A stretch of DNA of 64,000 nt from Rhizobium sp. P40RR-XXII (GCF_012641405.1 NZ_JABAII010000006.1:310001-374000), one strand, 5' to 3'. Numbered from the stretch's first letter, positions 52,064 through 61,198 are shown. The notes: a model not told the origin generated them from the sequence alone. Program-made: numbers and translations.

Positions 52064-55000
52064 TCACACCTCACCAGTCCTGACGCGCCAAATGGCGAAA
52101 GGCAAATGGGCCGGGTCCAGCCTGATCGTTTGCCATTTTCCTGTACGATTAAACCTTTGGCCGCTAACGAGGTCCTCGAAGGCAAGCGCCCCGTCATCCG
52201 CAGCGCCAAACCGCCAAAGCGGAAATTCCACATTGCTTTCTTCTGGCGCGTGCGGATTGAGCGTTACGGCCACAAGAAGAACATTGTGGCGCCCGACGCT
52301 TGCTTTTTCATAGAACATGACGTTTGGGTTTGACGATGGCAGCAGCGTCAAGCCGAGATGCGAATGTAGCGCCGAATTATCCTTGCGAATGCGGTTGAGC
52401 ATAGCGATTTCAGCTTTGATGTTGCCGGGCCTGTCATAGTCCCAGGCACGGATTTCGTATTTTTCGCTATCGGCGTATTCCTTGCGCTTGGCGTCGGGGC
52501 GACCCTCGCAAAGCTCGAAACCGTTATAAACACCCCACAGACCCGACAATGTCGCCGCCAGAACGGCCCTGATAAGATAGGCCGGACGAGGCGCGTTTTG
52601 CAGGAAGTCGGGATTGATGTCGTGTGTGTTGACGAAAAAATGCGGGCGGAAGAATTCCGTGACATCGCTCTGCGTAAGCTCGACTAGGTATTGCTCCAGC
52701 TCCGCTCTGGTGTTGCGCCATGTAAAATAGGTGTAGGACTGGGAAAACCCGATCTTTGCCAATCGGTACATGACCTTCGGTCTTGTGAACGCTTCTGAAA
52801 GGAAAGCGACTTCGGGATGACGCGCCCGGACGTCGCCGATCATCCATTCCCAGAAGGGAAAAGGCTTGGTATGCGGGTTGTCGACACGAAACAGCTTTAT
52901 GCCTTCGTCGATCCACATCTCGACGATGTCACGCAGTTCGGCCCAGAGCGCCGGCACGGCGTCCTTCGCATAGAAATCGACATTGACGATATCTTCGTAT
53001 TTCTTCGGCGGATTTTCCGCGTAACGGATCGTCCCGTCCGGTCGCCAGTCGAACCAGCCCGGATGTTGCTTTAGCCAGGGATGATCAGGGGATGCCTGAA
53101 TCGCCAAGTCGAGCGCGATTTCCAATCCAAATCGCCTTGCTTCCATCACCAGACGTTCGAAATCATCGAATTCTCCCAAAAGCGGATGAATGGCTTCATG
53201 CCCACCCGCCTGCGACCCGATCGCATAGGGACTGCCCGGATCCGCCGGCGCCGGCACGAGAGAGTTGTTACGGCCCTTGCGGTTGGTCCGCCCGATCGGG
53301 TGGATCGGCGGGAAATAGAGTACATCGAAGCCCATGTCTCGGATTGCCGGCAAGCGCGCGATGACGTCGTCGAAGGTGCCATGACGATTGGGGTCGCCGC
53401 TTTGTGAGCGGGGAAAGATCTGATACCAGCTGGCGAAAGCAGCCTCGCGCCGCTCGGACTCGACGCCATAGGGTCGCGAGCGGGAGGCAAACGGACGGCG
53501 GTCGGCAAGCGCCATCAGCTCGCTTGTACGTGCGGCAAACAGCAATTCAAGTTTGCCAGGTCCGTCCTGCCTCTCGAGCTCGGCAAGCAGCGCGGTCAAT
53601 TCTGCTCTTTCGTCCGCCGTCATCGATATGGCAAAGTCGGTTGCGGCATCCCGGATCAACTCTTCGCCCTCGATCAGCTCCAGCCGCAAATCGAGCCGCG
53701 CTTCGCTCTTCTTGAGAAGCTCGTGGCGGAAGATGGCGTAGAGATTCTTCCAAGCTTCGATCCTGAATTCGAAGCGGCCGACACGATCGAGGAAGAACGA
53801 TCCTTGCCACCGATCGTTTTCGGAAAGAACCATTTTCGATTGGCGCCAATCCAACTCGTCGTCGGCGCGATAAAGAAGGCAAGCCGATAGGAGGTCGTGG
53901 CCGTCCGCGAAGATGTCCGCCTCGACCGTGACGGTGTCACCGATGACGCGCTTGACCGGGAAACGGCCATCGTCAACCTGTGGCGTAATATCTTCGATGG
54001 CAATTCGCGGTGAGGCCGTCGCCTCACCAAGAGGTAGCTTCCCCTCGTCTGCCCTGACAACGGCGCGTGCGTTCGTCCTAAGCACGCATACATCGCCCGG
54101 GGCGATCCTGCGGCTGGTGATCGAGGTTTCGAGGGGCAGGAAAGGCGAGGCCAAGCGATGAACGATGTCGTCAGGCACCATCGCAGCGCCGCGCAGGTCT
54201 CGGTTGACGATAATCAGCCGCACCTTGTCAGCGATCCTGAGATCGGGCTGATCGGCTTGTGCGATGACTGTCACGTGGCTCGATGTCTCACATCGAAGGC
54301 ATAATCGTCTTTGAGCGGCCTCGCTTTGCGCAGCATTTAGATTGCGAACGGCCGCGCAAATATCGAAAGCGCCCTCGGCTTTCAAGGCGCGTAAGCCCTC
54401 TCCTCGACCGAAGGTTGGATCGAGCGGCAGGGAGACGCCGAATTCGAACCCCATGGGCACGAGAAGCCCATCGCCCAGTTCGGCTGCAAGATGAAGTGCG
54501 CGAACCGATTTGCGCTCGCGGATTTCCCTCCCCTCGGTGCCATGCGCCAGCCGCTTTCCGAAGGGCACTTCCGGAAAGGCGATCTGCGGCCCCAGCGACA
54601 GCTGGAGACGATGCTCCTCCAGAAACCAGCTCTCGCGCAGATCCCACCAGGCAAGCGAGGAGAATGCGCCGCTAAATCCGCACTCCCGCAATTCGGATCG
54701 CAGTGCGAAGTCGGTTCCAGGCGTATAGGCAAAGAATTTTGTTTCGGGCCTCACGGCCTTCGCGCTCTCGATCAGACGTCGCCAGTCTTGCGCGGGCAAG
54801 CTGTCGAGCTCGAGGACCCGATATCCCGCTATGCCGCAGGCGGCAAAGCGCGCCAGCCGCGCCTGCCACGCGTCAACCGCCGCGCCTTGGCACAGCGGCC
54901 TGGATGAAGGCAACGGCGACCGCCTTGGGTCAAGGGGGAGAGAGGCGGCGATGTCTGTCTTGTCCGAGTTCACCGCGAGATCGAGCATGAGCTCGACCCC

Positions 55001-55276
55001 TCTTTTTCGCGCGTCCTCCGCCAAGGCAAAAAGACCTTCTTCCGCATCTCCCTCAAGCTTGAGCGCCGGATCGAGGTGACTATAGTCGCCGGTGGAAAAA
55101 AGCCCGCCGTCGGCTGTTCTGAGAAAGGGTGGCGCAGAAAGAACAGTGTCGAAACCGAGTACGCTCGCGTGATCAAACGCTTCGTTCCATCGCTCTCGGC
55201 CCGCGAGGAGCAACGGATTTACATAGTAGATCCGCGGATGCCTAAACGCGGCGTCTGACTGAGTTGCGAACGTCAT
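52064..55276 (-). CDS. glgE: GlgE maltosyltransferase with N-terminal amylase-like extension
   Basis: Alpha-1,4-glucan:maltose-1-phosphate maltosyltransferase, which adds maltose units to glucan. The catalytic part fills the C-terminal two-thirds: I-K-L-F-R-V-D-N-P-H-T-K-P (nucleophile Asp), F-L-S-E-A-F-T-R-P-K-V-M (acid), F-V-N-T-H-D-I-N-P-D. Of 1070 residues, about 400 at the N-terminus are absent from actinobacterial GlgE (about 650-700). That part resembles a decayed amylase barrel (GVELMLDLAVNSDKTD; G-I-A-G-Y-R-V-L-E-L-D) without its catalytic set. The ATG at 55276 has GTGGAGAAT upstream and is preferred to the GTG at 55291. First gene of the glgE-treS-glgB operon. Confidence 0.94.
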   Translation of the reverse strand: MTFATQSDAAFRHPRIYYVNPLLLAGRERWNEAFDHASVLGFDTVLSAPPFLRTADGGLFSTGDYSHLDPALKLEGDAEEGLFALAEDARKRGVELMLDLAVNSDKTDIAASLPLDPRRSPLPSSRPLCQGAAVDAWQARLARFAACGIAGYRVLELDSLPAQDWRRLIESAKAVRPETKFFAYTPGTDFALRSELRECGFSGAFSSLAWWDLRESWFLEEHRLQLSLGPQIAFPEVPFGKRLAHGTEGREIRERKSVRALHLAAELGDGLLVPMGFEFGVSLPLDPTFGRGEGLRALKAEGAFDICAAVRNLNAAQSEAAQRRLCLRCETSSHVTVIAQADQPDLRIADKVRLIIVNRDLRGAAMVPDDIVHRLASPFLPLETSITSRRIAPGDVCVLRTNARAVVRADEGKLPLGEATASPRIAIEDITPQVDDGRFPVKRVIGDTVTVEADIFADGHDLLSACLLYRADDELDWRQSKMVLSENDRWQGSFFLDRVGRFEFRIEAWKNLYAIFRHELLKKSEARLDLRLELIEGEELIRDAATDFAISMTADERAELTALLAELERQDGPGKLELLFAARTSELMALADRRPFASRSRPYGVESERREAAFASWYQIFPRSQSGDPNRHGTFDDVIARLPAIRDMGFDVLYFPPIHPIGRTNRKGRNNSLVPAPADPGSPYAIGSQAGGHEAIHPLLGEFDDFERLVMEARRFGLEIALDLAIQASPDHPWLKQHPGWFDWRPDGTIRYAENPPKKYEDIVNVDFYAKDAVPALWAELRDIVEMWIDEGIKLFRVDNPHTKPFPFWEWMIGDVRARHPEVAFLSEAFTRPKVMYRLAKIGFSQSYTYFTWRNTRAELEQYLVELTQSDVTEFFRPHFFVNTHDINPDFLQNAPRPAYLIRAVLAATLSGLWGVYNGFELCEGRPDAKRKEYADSEKYEIRAWDYDRPGNIKAEIAMLNRIRKDNSALHSHLGLTLLPSSNPNVMFYEKASVGRHNVLLVAVTLNPHAPEESNVEFPLWRFGAADDGALAFEDLVSGQRFNRTGKWQTIRLDPAHLPFAIWRVRTGEV

Positions 55277-55331
55277 CAGGTAATTCTCCACGCATTACGC
55301 GGAAAGGAATTCTCGCCTCGGCGATCAGCGA

Positions 55332-55355
55332 AACTAACCTCCAAGCAAGTTAGTT
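55332..55355. repeat. Inverted repeat within the glgE promoter
   Basis: AACTAAC (55332-55338) and GTTAGTT (55349-55355) are a perfect 7-bp inverted repeat with a 10-base spacer. It sits between the -35 and -10 elements of the putative glgE promoter, where a bound repressor would block polymerase. Confidence 0.4.
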
Positions 55356-55360
55356 GTTCC
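55336..55360 (-). promoter_or_regulatory. Probable EcfG-type promoter of the glgE operon
   Basis: On the minus strand, GGAAC (55360-55356), 16 bases, then GGTT (55339-55336): one mismatch to GGAAC-N16-CGTT. It lies 59 bases before the chosen glgE start. Confidence 0.55.
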
Positions 55361-55568
55361 AATCGAAGCGACATCCACCTGAGCGATTAACGCACCATTT
55401 GACATCGAAAAAGGGATTTGGGCCTGTCAGTAATTGATGCCCGCGGCGGTTTCCGATCACGGCAAATATGATGAGTTGGTTGAATTTTGAACGAAATTCA
55501 ACACAGAGAACTGCGTGCGGAGTTCTCTTTCAATGCTATGAGAGGGACCAGAAATCGAGAGACGACGC

Positions 55569-55593
55569 GGAACTTTTTCCCGTACGCAACATT
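55569..55593 (+). promoter_or_regulatory. Probable EcfG-type promoter of the SLC13 gene
   Basis: GGAAC (55569-55573), 16 bases, then CATT (55590-55593): one mismatch to GGAAC-N16-CGTT. It lies 44 bases before the start codon. Confidence 0.5.
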
Positions 55594-55637
55594 GAACGGA
55601 GCACCGCAAGCGGGCGAGCGCAAGCCTTTGGAGTAGC

Positions 55638-57407
55638 ATGTCGATAGAGCAAGCTCTGGCGTTCGGGGTTATCGGTCTGATGATGATCGTCTTCATCTGG
55701 GATCGATTCCGCTATGACATAGTTGCCTGCTGCGCGCTGATCTTATCGATTGCCGTCGGGATTGTTCCCTTCGAGCGAGCTTTTTCAGGCTTCAGTGACG
55801 ACATCGTCATCATCGTTGGCAGTGCACTGGTGGTCAGCGCCGGCGTGGCTCGTTCGGGCATTGTCGATTCAGCGATCAAGCGATTTTTTCCGAACCTGCA
55901 ATCGCTCCACGCGCAACTGGCGCTGCTGCTCATTGTTGTCGCCGTCCTGTCAGCTTTCATCAAGAATATCGGCGCATTGGCCATCATGATGCCGGTTGCT
56001 TTCCAGTTTTCCAGCAAGATCGGTCTATCCCCGTCCCGCTATCTGATGCCGATGAGTTTTGCTGCGTTAATTGGAGGACTGATGACGCAGATTGGCACGT
56101 CGCCCAATATTGTCGTTTCGCGGCTGCGTCATGAGATCACCGGCACATCGTTCGGTATGTTCGATTTCACGTTCGTCGGCGCGACACTGACACTCGTCGG
56201 CGTTGCCTTTCTGATCGCCTTCCATTGGCTCGTACCAGTGCGCGAAAACAAGAATAAGGCGCTCGATGAAGCGCTTGAGATGAAGGTCTATTCTTCCGAA
56301 GCCACCGTGACGGACGAATCGAGCGCCGTGGGCAAACAACTGGCGGACGTGACCGGTCTAGGAGACGGTGACGTCGTCGCAACGGCAATCCTTCGCGAAC
56401 AGTTGCGCATGGCGCCCTTTCCAGACGCCTCACTCCAGATTGGCGACACGATCCTATTGGAAGGAAGCCCACAGGGGCTCGACCGCGTAATTTCGGGCGC
56501 CAGGCTGAAGCCTGCGGGCAAGACGGCGGCCAGTGCAAAAAATCAAAACGATGTGACCGCGATCGAGGCGGTCATCGCATCAGAATCGGCGCTGCGCGGC
56601 CTTTCGGTTCGACAGCTCGCGCTTTACAACCGGCGCGGCATTAACCTGCTGGCCGTCAGTCGTCACGGCGAGCGCTTGACCGAGCGGCTTGGCAGACTGC
56701 GATTGCAGGCCGGTGATGTCGTCGTGCTTCAAGGCAGCCGCACAAGCCTTCCTGGCTTTCTGCAGGAGTTTGGTTGCCTGCCACTTGCCGAGCGAGAGAT
56801 CCTGCTCGGAACACCCCGTCGCGCCTATATCCCGTTGTTCATCCTCACTGCCGCTATGGGCAGCACAGCCGCCGGGCTTGTGCCGGTCTCAATCGGCTTC
56901 TTTGCGGCGGCACTCGCAATGATCGTCTTTCGCGTCATTCCGCTGGTCGACCTCTACAAATCCATCGACGGTCCCATTCTCATCATGCTGGCGGCGCTCA
57001 TTCCGGTTTCCGATACCTTGCGCACGACCGGAGGCAGCGAGTTGATTGCTCAGTGGCTCGGCTTTTTCGCCGCGCAGATGCCACCCTTTGGCGCTTTGGC
57101 GCTAATCCTCGTCACCGCCATGGCCGTGACGCCATTTCTCAACAACGCCGCAACTGTCCTTGTCATGGCACCGATTGCCGCGAGCTTTGCGCAAGCACTC
57201 AACTTCAAGCCAGAAGCCTTTCTCATGGCGGTCGCCATCGGCGCTGGCAGTGATTTTCTGACTCCGATCGGCCATCAGTGCAATACGTTGGTAATGGGGC
57301 CAGGCGGCTACAAGTTTGCTGACTATCCGCGGCTGGGATTGCCGTTGTCGATCATCATCATTCTCGTTAGCGTTCCGGCGCTGCTCTACGTGTGGCCGAT
57401 CCGCTAA
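55638..57407 (+). CDS. SLC13/DASS-family anion transporter with RCK_C domains
   Basis: An inner-membrane transporter, 589 residues. Two blocks of membrane helices (about 1-200 and 390-589) each carry a family signature: FIKNIGALAIMMPVAF with Q-I-G-T-S-P-N-I in the first half, and F-L-N-N-A-A-T-V-L-V-M-A-P in the second. Between them are two TrkA-C (RCK_C) regulatory domains (about 210-300 and 305-385). Relatives move dicarboxylates, sulfate or other anions with sodium; the substrate here is not known. A GGAG precedes the ATG. The EcfG-like promoter suggests induction with the trehalose genes. Confidence 0.93.
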   Translation: MSIEQALAFGVIGLMMIVFIWDRFRYDIVACCALILSIAVGIVPFERAFSGFSDDIVIIVGSALVVSAGVARSGIVDSAIKRFFPNLQSLHAQLALLLIVVAVLSAFIKNIGALAIMMPVAFQFSSKIGLSPSRYLMPMSFAALIGGLMTQIGTSPNIVVSRLRHEITGTSFGMFDFTFVGATLTLVGVAFLIAFHWLVPVRENKNKALDEALEMKVYSSEATVTDESSAVGKQLADVTGLGDGDVVATAILREQLRMAPFPDASLQIGDTILLEGSPQGLDRVISGARLKPAGKTAASAKNQNDVTAIEAVIASESALRGLSVRQLALYNRRGINLLAVSRHGERLTERLGRLRLQAGDVVVLQGSRTSLPGFLQEFGCLPLAEREILLGTPRRAYIPLFILTAAMGSTAAGLVPVSIGFFAAALAMIVFRVIPLVDLYKSIDGPILIMLAALIPVSDTLRTTGGSELIAQWLGFFAAQMPPFGALALILVTAMAVTPFLNNAATVLVMAPIAASFAQALNFKPEAFLMAVAIGAGSDFLTPIGHQCNTLVMGPGGYKFADYPRLGLPLSIIIILVSVPALLYVWPIR

Positions 57408-57718
57408 TGCGGGCTCGCCTTAAATTTCCTTAACGTTCCTGCTTGAAGCAGGGTTGGTGCCACACTGGCATGGCAAACCCTGCATATGAGCCTGCGACAT
57501 TCTCCCATGTCGGGTAAACTCCCAAACTTGCAAGGACGGCGTAACGCTTGACGTCAGCGTGCCAATAGCATGCATTGCTTTCCAAAAAACGTAGTGGGAT
57601 CAAGCTATACGACATGTCTATACGATCCCGCAGTCCCCGCATCTGCGTGGGAACCATGTCCCGCCACAGTCGCAGAGAAATGTTCATCGAGAGGAACAAT
57701 GAAGCGCCATAGCGACGC
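57408..57718. other. Intergenic region between convergent genes
   Basis: These 311 bases separate the SLC13 gene from the metallo-beta-lactamase-fold gene, which converge. A minus-strand frame (57430-57762) crosses it and overlaps the neighbouring gene; its translation has no recognisable domain. I see no certain terminator hairpin. Confidence 0.5.
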
Positions 57719-58684
57719 CTAGACGCCGGCATAGACCAGCCTCGTAAAGAAGGCGGGATCAATCACGAACTGACCCCATTTCGCGTCAAACGCTGACGTG
57801 GGCTTCGCCTCGACTACCTCGTCGAGGGAGCGTCCCTGGCGTTTGAACTTCGCGACGTTCTCGCGGACGGCGACCAGCATGTCGCGGAAGTCACGCAACT
57901 CGGCGCGGTTGCTCACTGGGTCGCCGTGACCCGGTATGATAATGGTCTTGTCGGTGGACGCGGCGAGATTCGCTTCAGAGGCCGCGATCATTCCGTCGAT
58001 GCTGCCGCCCGTCGAGTGATCGATAAAGGGATAGATGCCGTTCCAGTAAGTGTCGCCGACGTGAAGGATATCCGCCTCTTGGAACATAACCGAGATGTCC
58101 CCATCAGTATGGGCGGCGCCATAGTATTTGAGAATTGCGGTTTCTCCGTTCAGCTTAAGCGTGTGTTCCTTGGAGAAGACATACTGTGGCTCCCCGCTTT
58201 TCCCGACCGGGAGGAAATTGTAGTCCCAGTCTTCCACCCTTTGGACCTGCGACAGGTACTTACGGGTGTTTTCATGCGCGATGATCTTGGCTCCTCCGGA
58301 CCCAATCCAGGCGTTCCCGTCCGCATGGTCGAAATGCCAATGGGTATTGATCAGATGGGTGACGGGAGCTGGCGAGATTTCTGCGAGAGCCTTGCTCATC
58401 TGTTTGCGGGAAACGCTGATGCCTGCGTCCACCATGACGAGGCCGTCCTTGCCGCTCAACACCGCGACGTTGCCGCCGGAACCTTCGAGGATGGTGATGC
58501 CGCTCCTTAGTTTGTAGGTGGAGATGGCGGACTTGGCGGCGCTGTCCTTTATGAGGCTCACCAGGCCACGTGCCTCGGCATAGGCCTGGCGGGGACTTAA
58601 CCACCCTCCCGTCGCGGCGAATCCTGCGGCACCGATGCAGCAGAGGCAAAATCCACGGCGCGAGAGCATGTGATCGGATTTCAT
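57719..58684 (-). CDS. Metallo-beta-lactamase-fold hydrolase, exported
   Basis: A 321-residue MBL-fold protein with a signal of Tat type (S-R-R-G-F-C at the start, then a hydrophobic run to A-Y-A). Zinc ligands are in H-W-H-F-D-H-A-D (about residues 115-122), the A-A-H-T-D-G-D region (third His) and I-I-P-G-H-G-D-P near the end. The fold covers many hydrolases, so the substrate is open; a true beta-lactamase is not implied. The ATG at 58684 has GAAAGG six bases upstream, better than the GTG at 58699. It is last in a minus-strand set, separated by a strong hairpin from the alpha/beta hydrolase. Confidence 0.9.
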   Translation of the reverse strand: MKSDHMLSRRGFCLCCIGAAGFAATGGWLSPRQAYAEARGLVSLIKDSAAKSAISTYKLRSGITILEGSGGNVAVLSGKDGLVMVDAGISVSRKQMSKALAEISPAPVTHLINTHWHFDHADGNAWIGSGGAKIIAHENTRKYLSQVQRVEDWDYNFLPVGKSGEPQYVFSKEHTLKLNGETAILKYYGAAHTDGDISVMFQEADILHVGDTYWNGIYPFIDHSTGGSIDGMIAASEANLAASTDKTIIIPGHGDPVSNRAELRDFRDMLVAVRENVAKFKRQGRSLDEVVEAKPTSAFDAKWGQFVIDPAFFTRLVYAGV

Positions 58685-58750
58685 GACATACCTTTCCACG
58701 GCCGGTCTCGAACGAGCCGACGGCTTTCGAACGGGGTTTGGTAAGGACGA

Positions 58751-58771
58751 GGCGGGCCTTTGCGGCCCGCC
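58751..58771 (-). terminator. Strong hairpin after the alpha/beta hydrolase gene
   Basis: GGCGGGCC and GGCCCGCC form a perfect 8-bp GC stem with a 5-base loop, six bases past the alpha/beta hydrolase stop. It would terminate or reduce transcription before the MBL-fold gene. Confidence 0.65.
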
Positions 58772-58777
58772 CGGCCG

Positions 58778-59767
58778 TCAGGCCTTGATGAAGGCCAGAA
58801 GGTCTGCGTTGATCACGTCAGCGTGCGTCGTGAACATTCCATGTGGGTAGCCGTCGTAGACCTTGAGCGTCCCGTTCTTGAGCAACTTCACCGAGAGTTC
58901 CGCGGAGTCGGCGATGGGAACGACCTGGTCGTCGCTGCCGTGCATCACGAGGACCGGGACGTCGATGGCCTTGAGGTCTTCCGTGAAATCGGTCTCGGAA
59001 AAGACCTTGATGCATTCGTAATGTGCGTTCGCGCCGCCCATCATGCCTTGCCGCCACCAGTTGCGGATCGTTCCTTCGGAGATGGCCGCACCGGGGCGGT
59101 TGAAGCCGTAGAACGGCCCGCTCGCGATATCGAGGTAGAGCTGTGCCCGATTTGCGGCCAACGCCGCGCGGTATCCGTCGAACACCTCGATCGGAAGTCC
59201 GCCCGGATTTCTATCGGACTTGACCATGACCGGAGGGATAGCGGAAATGAGCACCGCCTTGGCGACCCGGCTCTTACCATGTCTGGCGACATACCTGGTG
59301 ACTTCGCCGCCGCCCGTCGAATGGCCGACGTGGATGGCGCCGCGGAGGTCGAGCGCCTCAGCCAGGGCTGCGACATCGGCTGCGTACGTATCCATGTCGT
59401 TGCCGCCCGAGGTCTGGCTGGAGCGGCCGTGACCCCTGCGATCGTGGGCGATGACGCGGAAACCCTTGCCCAGGAAGAATAGCATCTGGTTGTCCCAGTC
59501 GTCGGCACTGAGTGGCCAGCCGTGGTGGAATACGATCGGCTGACCGGAACCCCAGTCCTTGTAGAAAATCTGCGCGCCGTTTTTCGTGGCGATGCTGCTC
59601 ATGATCTCACTCCCGGTTTCAGTGTTTGCACTGGTTGGATTCGAAGACGCCCTGGCCGTGGCCGCGAGCGCGTGCATCGGCAGGGCCGTGACTGCCGTCG
59701 CGGCGGTCCCTATCAAGACCTCCCTGCGTGTGACGGCGGGTATCGGAAAATGTACTCTGGAGGTCAT
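58778..59767 (-). CDS. Alpha/beta hydrolase (non-heme chloroperoxidase type), exported
   Basis: An alpha/beta hydrolase of the non-heme haloperoxidase/esterase group, 329 residues. A Tat-like signal ([18 protein letters not shown]) leads to a linker and the hydrolase domain, which begins near residue 60. The oxyanion and catalytic motifs are F-H-H-G-W-P-L-S, nucleophile in G-H-S-T-G-G-G, acid in M-H-G-S-D-D-Q-V, and His in Y-P-H-G-M. An internal ATG at about residue 56 (MSSIATKNG) would yield a cytoplasmic form; AAGGA precedes the first ATG, which I keep. Substrate unknown; ester cleavage is more likely than halogenation. Confidence 0.92.
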   Translation of the reverse strand: MTSRVHFPIPAVTRREVLIGTAATAVTALPMHALAATARASSNPTSANTETGSEIMSSIATKNGAQIFYKDWGSGQPIVFHHGWPLSADDWDNQMLFFLGKGFRVIAHDRRGHGRSSQTSGGNDMDTYAADVAALAEALDLRGAIHVGHSTGGGEVTRYVARHGKSRVAKAVLISAIPPVMVKSDRNPGGLPIEVFDGYRAALAANRAQLYLDIASGPFYGFNRPGAAISEGTIRNWWRQGMMGGANAHYECIKVFSETDFTEDLKAIDVPVLVMHGSDDQVVPIADSAELSVKLLKNGTLKVYDGYPHGMFTTHADVINADLLAFIKA

Positions 59768-59859
59768 GGTCCTTTTCCTTCTTCGCTCGGATGGCTCCGC
59801 AGGCGGAAATGACGCGTCCGGCTTTTAATCTCTTGCCCGCGGCCCACGATGAAGGTCAG

Positions 59860-60159
59860 TCAGCCGCGGACGGGCGCGGCATCGGCCCACTCTTTGCGGG
59901 TGGTTGGATTGCCGTCGATCGTCTCGACGATGTCCCTGGACTTCGAAAGAGTTGTCATCAGAGACTTTGGCCCCTCGAACGGCCTGCCGCCGATGTGCCA
60001 GCCGTCCGTGTGCAGCTCCTCGATCAGGACCCAGACGACTTCGCGAAAAGCCTTCGATCCTTCAAACTTGACCATGACATCGGTCAAGGCCTTGGCCATG
60101 GCGTGTTTTTCCTCGGGCGTGAAGACGCCGTCGACCAGCTTTACGTTTACGAATGGCAT
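59860..60159 (-). CDS. Tautomerase-family (4-oxalocrotonate tautomerase-like) protein
   Basis: A 99-residue protein of the tautomerase superfamily. Pro1, the catalytic base after Met removal, is present in M-P-F-V-N-V-K-L-V. The frame is open to 60252, but the start at 60159 gives the required N-terminal proline. It lies 92 bases before the alpha/beta hydrolase and 34 after the dehydrogenase. The substrate is a small keto-enol compound, not identified. Confidence 0.88.
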   Translation of the reverse strand: MPFVNVKLVDGVFTPEEKHAMAKALTDVMVKFEGSKAFREVVWVLIEELHTDGWHIGGRPFEGPKSLMTTLSKSRDIVETIDGNPTTRKEWADAAPVRG

Positions 60160-60193
60160 GCCTTTGTTTCCTTCGTTCGGTTGAGACGTCCAC

Positions 60194-61198
60194 CTAGCCG
60201 GTGACGTCGATGACGATCTTTCCATTGGCCGTGCGGTTTTCGATTTCGGCATAGGCTTCAGCGATAGTCTCGAAGCTGAAGCGGCGCGGGTCTAGGAGCG
60301 GCGTGACCTTCCCGGCTTCGACCAGGCGCTTCGCCTCGCGTAGGATCGCCCCGTGATGGGCCCGTCCTTCGCCGGTCAGGATCGGCAGGAGCGTGAAGAC
60401 GCCAGAGTAGCTCGCAGCCCGGAAAGAGAGGGGGCCGAGGGAATGGGTGCCCCACCCGAGGCAACTGACGACGTGGCCGAACCTGGTGACGGCGTTGAAT
60501 GCTGCATCGATCCCTGCCCCGCCGACGGTATCATAGACGACGTCGAAGCCGCGTCCGCCGGTGTGGTCCTTCACGTATTCCTCGACTGTGGTCTGATGAC
60601 GGTCGATTGCCGTCGCACACAGCTCTTCGATCTGCCTCTGCTTCGACGCCTTATCGACGGCGAAGACATCGGCTCCGAAGGCGCGTGCGATCTGGATTGC
60701 TATATGACCGACACCGCCAGCACCGAGCACTAGCACCTTCTGCCGCGCCTGGACCTCGGCGCGATCAACCAGCCCTTCCCACGCGGTAATGAATACGAGC
60801 GGCAGAGCGGCCGCCTCACGCATGGTAAGGTTGCTTGGTTTTGGAGCGAGGAGATCGGCGTCGACCGAAACGAAGGTCGCCAACGAGCCCTGCAGGCCGC
60901 CTACGCCGCCAGTTAAGCCAAAGACCTCGTCCTGCGGCTTGAAGGATGTGACCCCGGGTCCGACTGCCTCGACGACCCCGGCTAGGTCCATTCCAAGGAT
61001 GGCGGGCAACGGGTGGCGGGCGTGTGGGGCCTGTCCGCTCTTGATCTTGAGATCGAGCGGGTTGACGCTGCTCGCCTTGACGCGGACGAGAACCTCCCCC
61101 GCAGCGGGAGCCGGGCAGACCATGCGCGTGCGGACAAGCTCCGAGTTCGCTTCAGTGAGGACGAGTGCGTCCATTTCTATAGGCGTGGTGGTTTTCAT
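60194..61198 (-). CDS. Medium-chain dehydrogenase/reductase (quinone oxidoreductase-like)
   Basis: An NADPH-dependent reductase or alcohol dehydrogenase of the zinc-independent quinone-oxidoreductase branch, 334 residues. The N-terminal catalytic domain has V-K-A-S-S-V-N-P-L-D-L-K-I-K-S-G and L-G-M-D-L-A-G-V-V; the Rossmann nucleotide site is V-L-G-A-G-G-V-G-H-I-A near residue 150. No Cys-His zinc cluster is evident. The start at 61198 (MKTTTPIE) has AAGGG upstream, unlike the earlier ATG at 61213. First gene of the set with tautomerase and hydrolase. Confidence 0.9.
   Translation of the reverse strand: MKTTTPIEMDALVLTEANSELVRTRMVCPAPAAGEVLVRVKASSVNPLDLKIKSGQAPHARHPLPAILGMDLAGVVEAVGPGVTSFKPQDEVFGLTGGVGGLQGSLATFVSVDADLLAPKPSNLTMREAAALPLVFITAWEGLVDRAEVQARQKVLVLGAGGVGHIAIQIARAFGADVFAVDKASKQRQIEELCATAIDRHQTTVEEYVKDHTGGRGFDVVYDTVGGAGIDAAFNAVTRFGHVVSCLGWGTHSLGPLSFRAASYSGVFTLLPILTGEGRAHHGAILREAKRLVEAGKVTPLLDPRRFSFETIAEAYAEIENRTANGKIVIDVTG

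Larger units (their letters stand above)
55277..55637. other. Divergent promoter region of glgE and the SLC13 gene
   Basis: These 361 bases hold no gene. They contain an EcfG-like promoter in each direction (listed separately) and an inverted repeat over the glgE promoter. The middle shows nothing I can name. Confidence 0.6.

Noticed and set aside
57430..57762. A 110-residue minus-strand frame after the SLC13 gene
   Set aside because: It overlaps the metallo-beta-lactamase-fold gene in another frame and has no recognisable domain or ribosome-binding site. It could be an old remnant, but I cannot support it.
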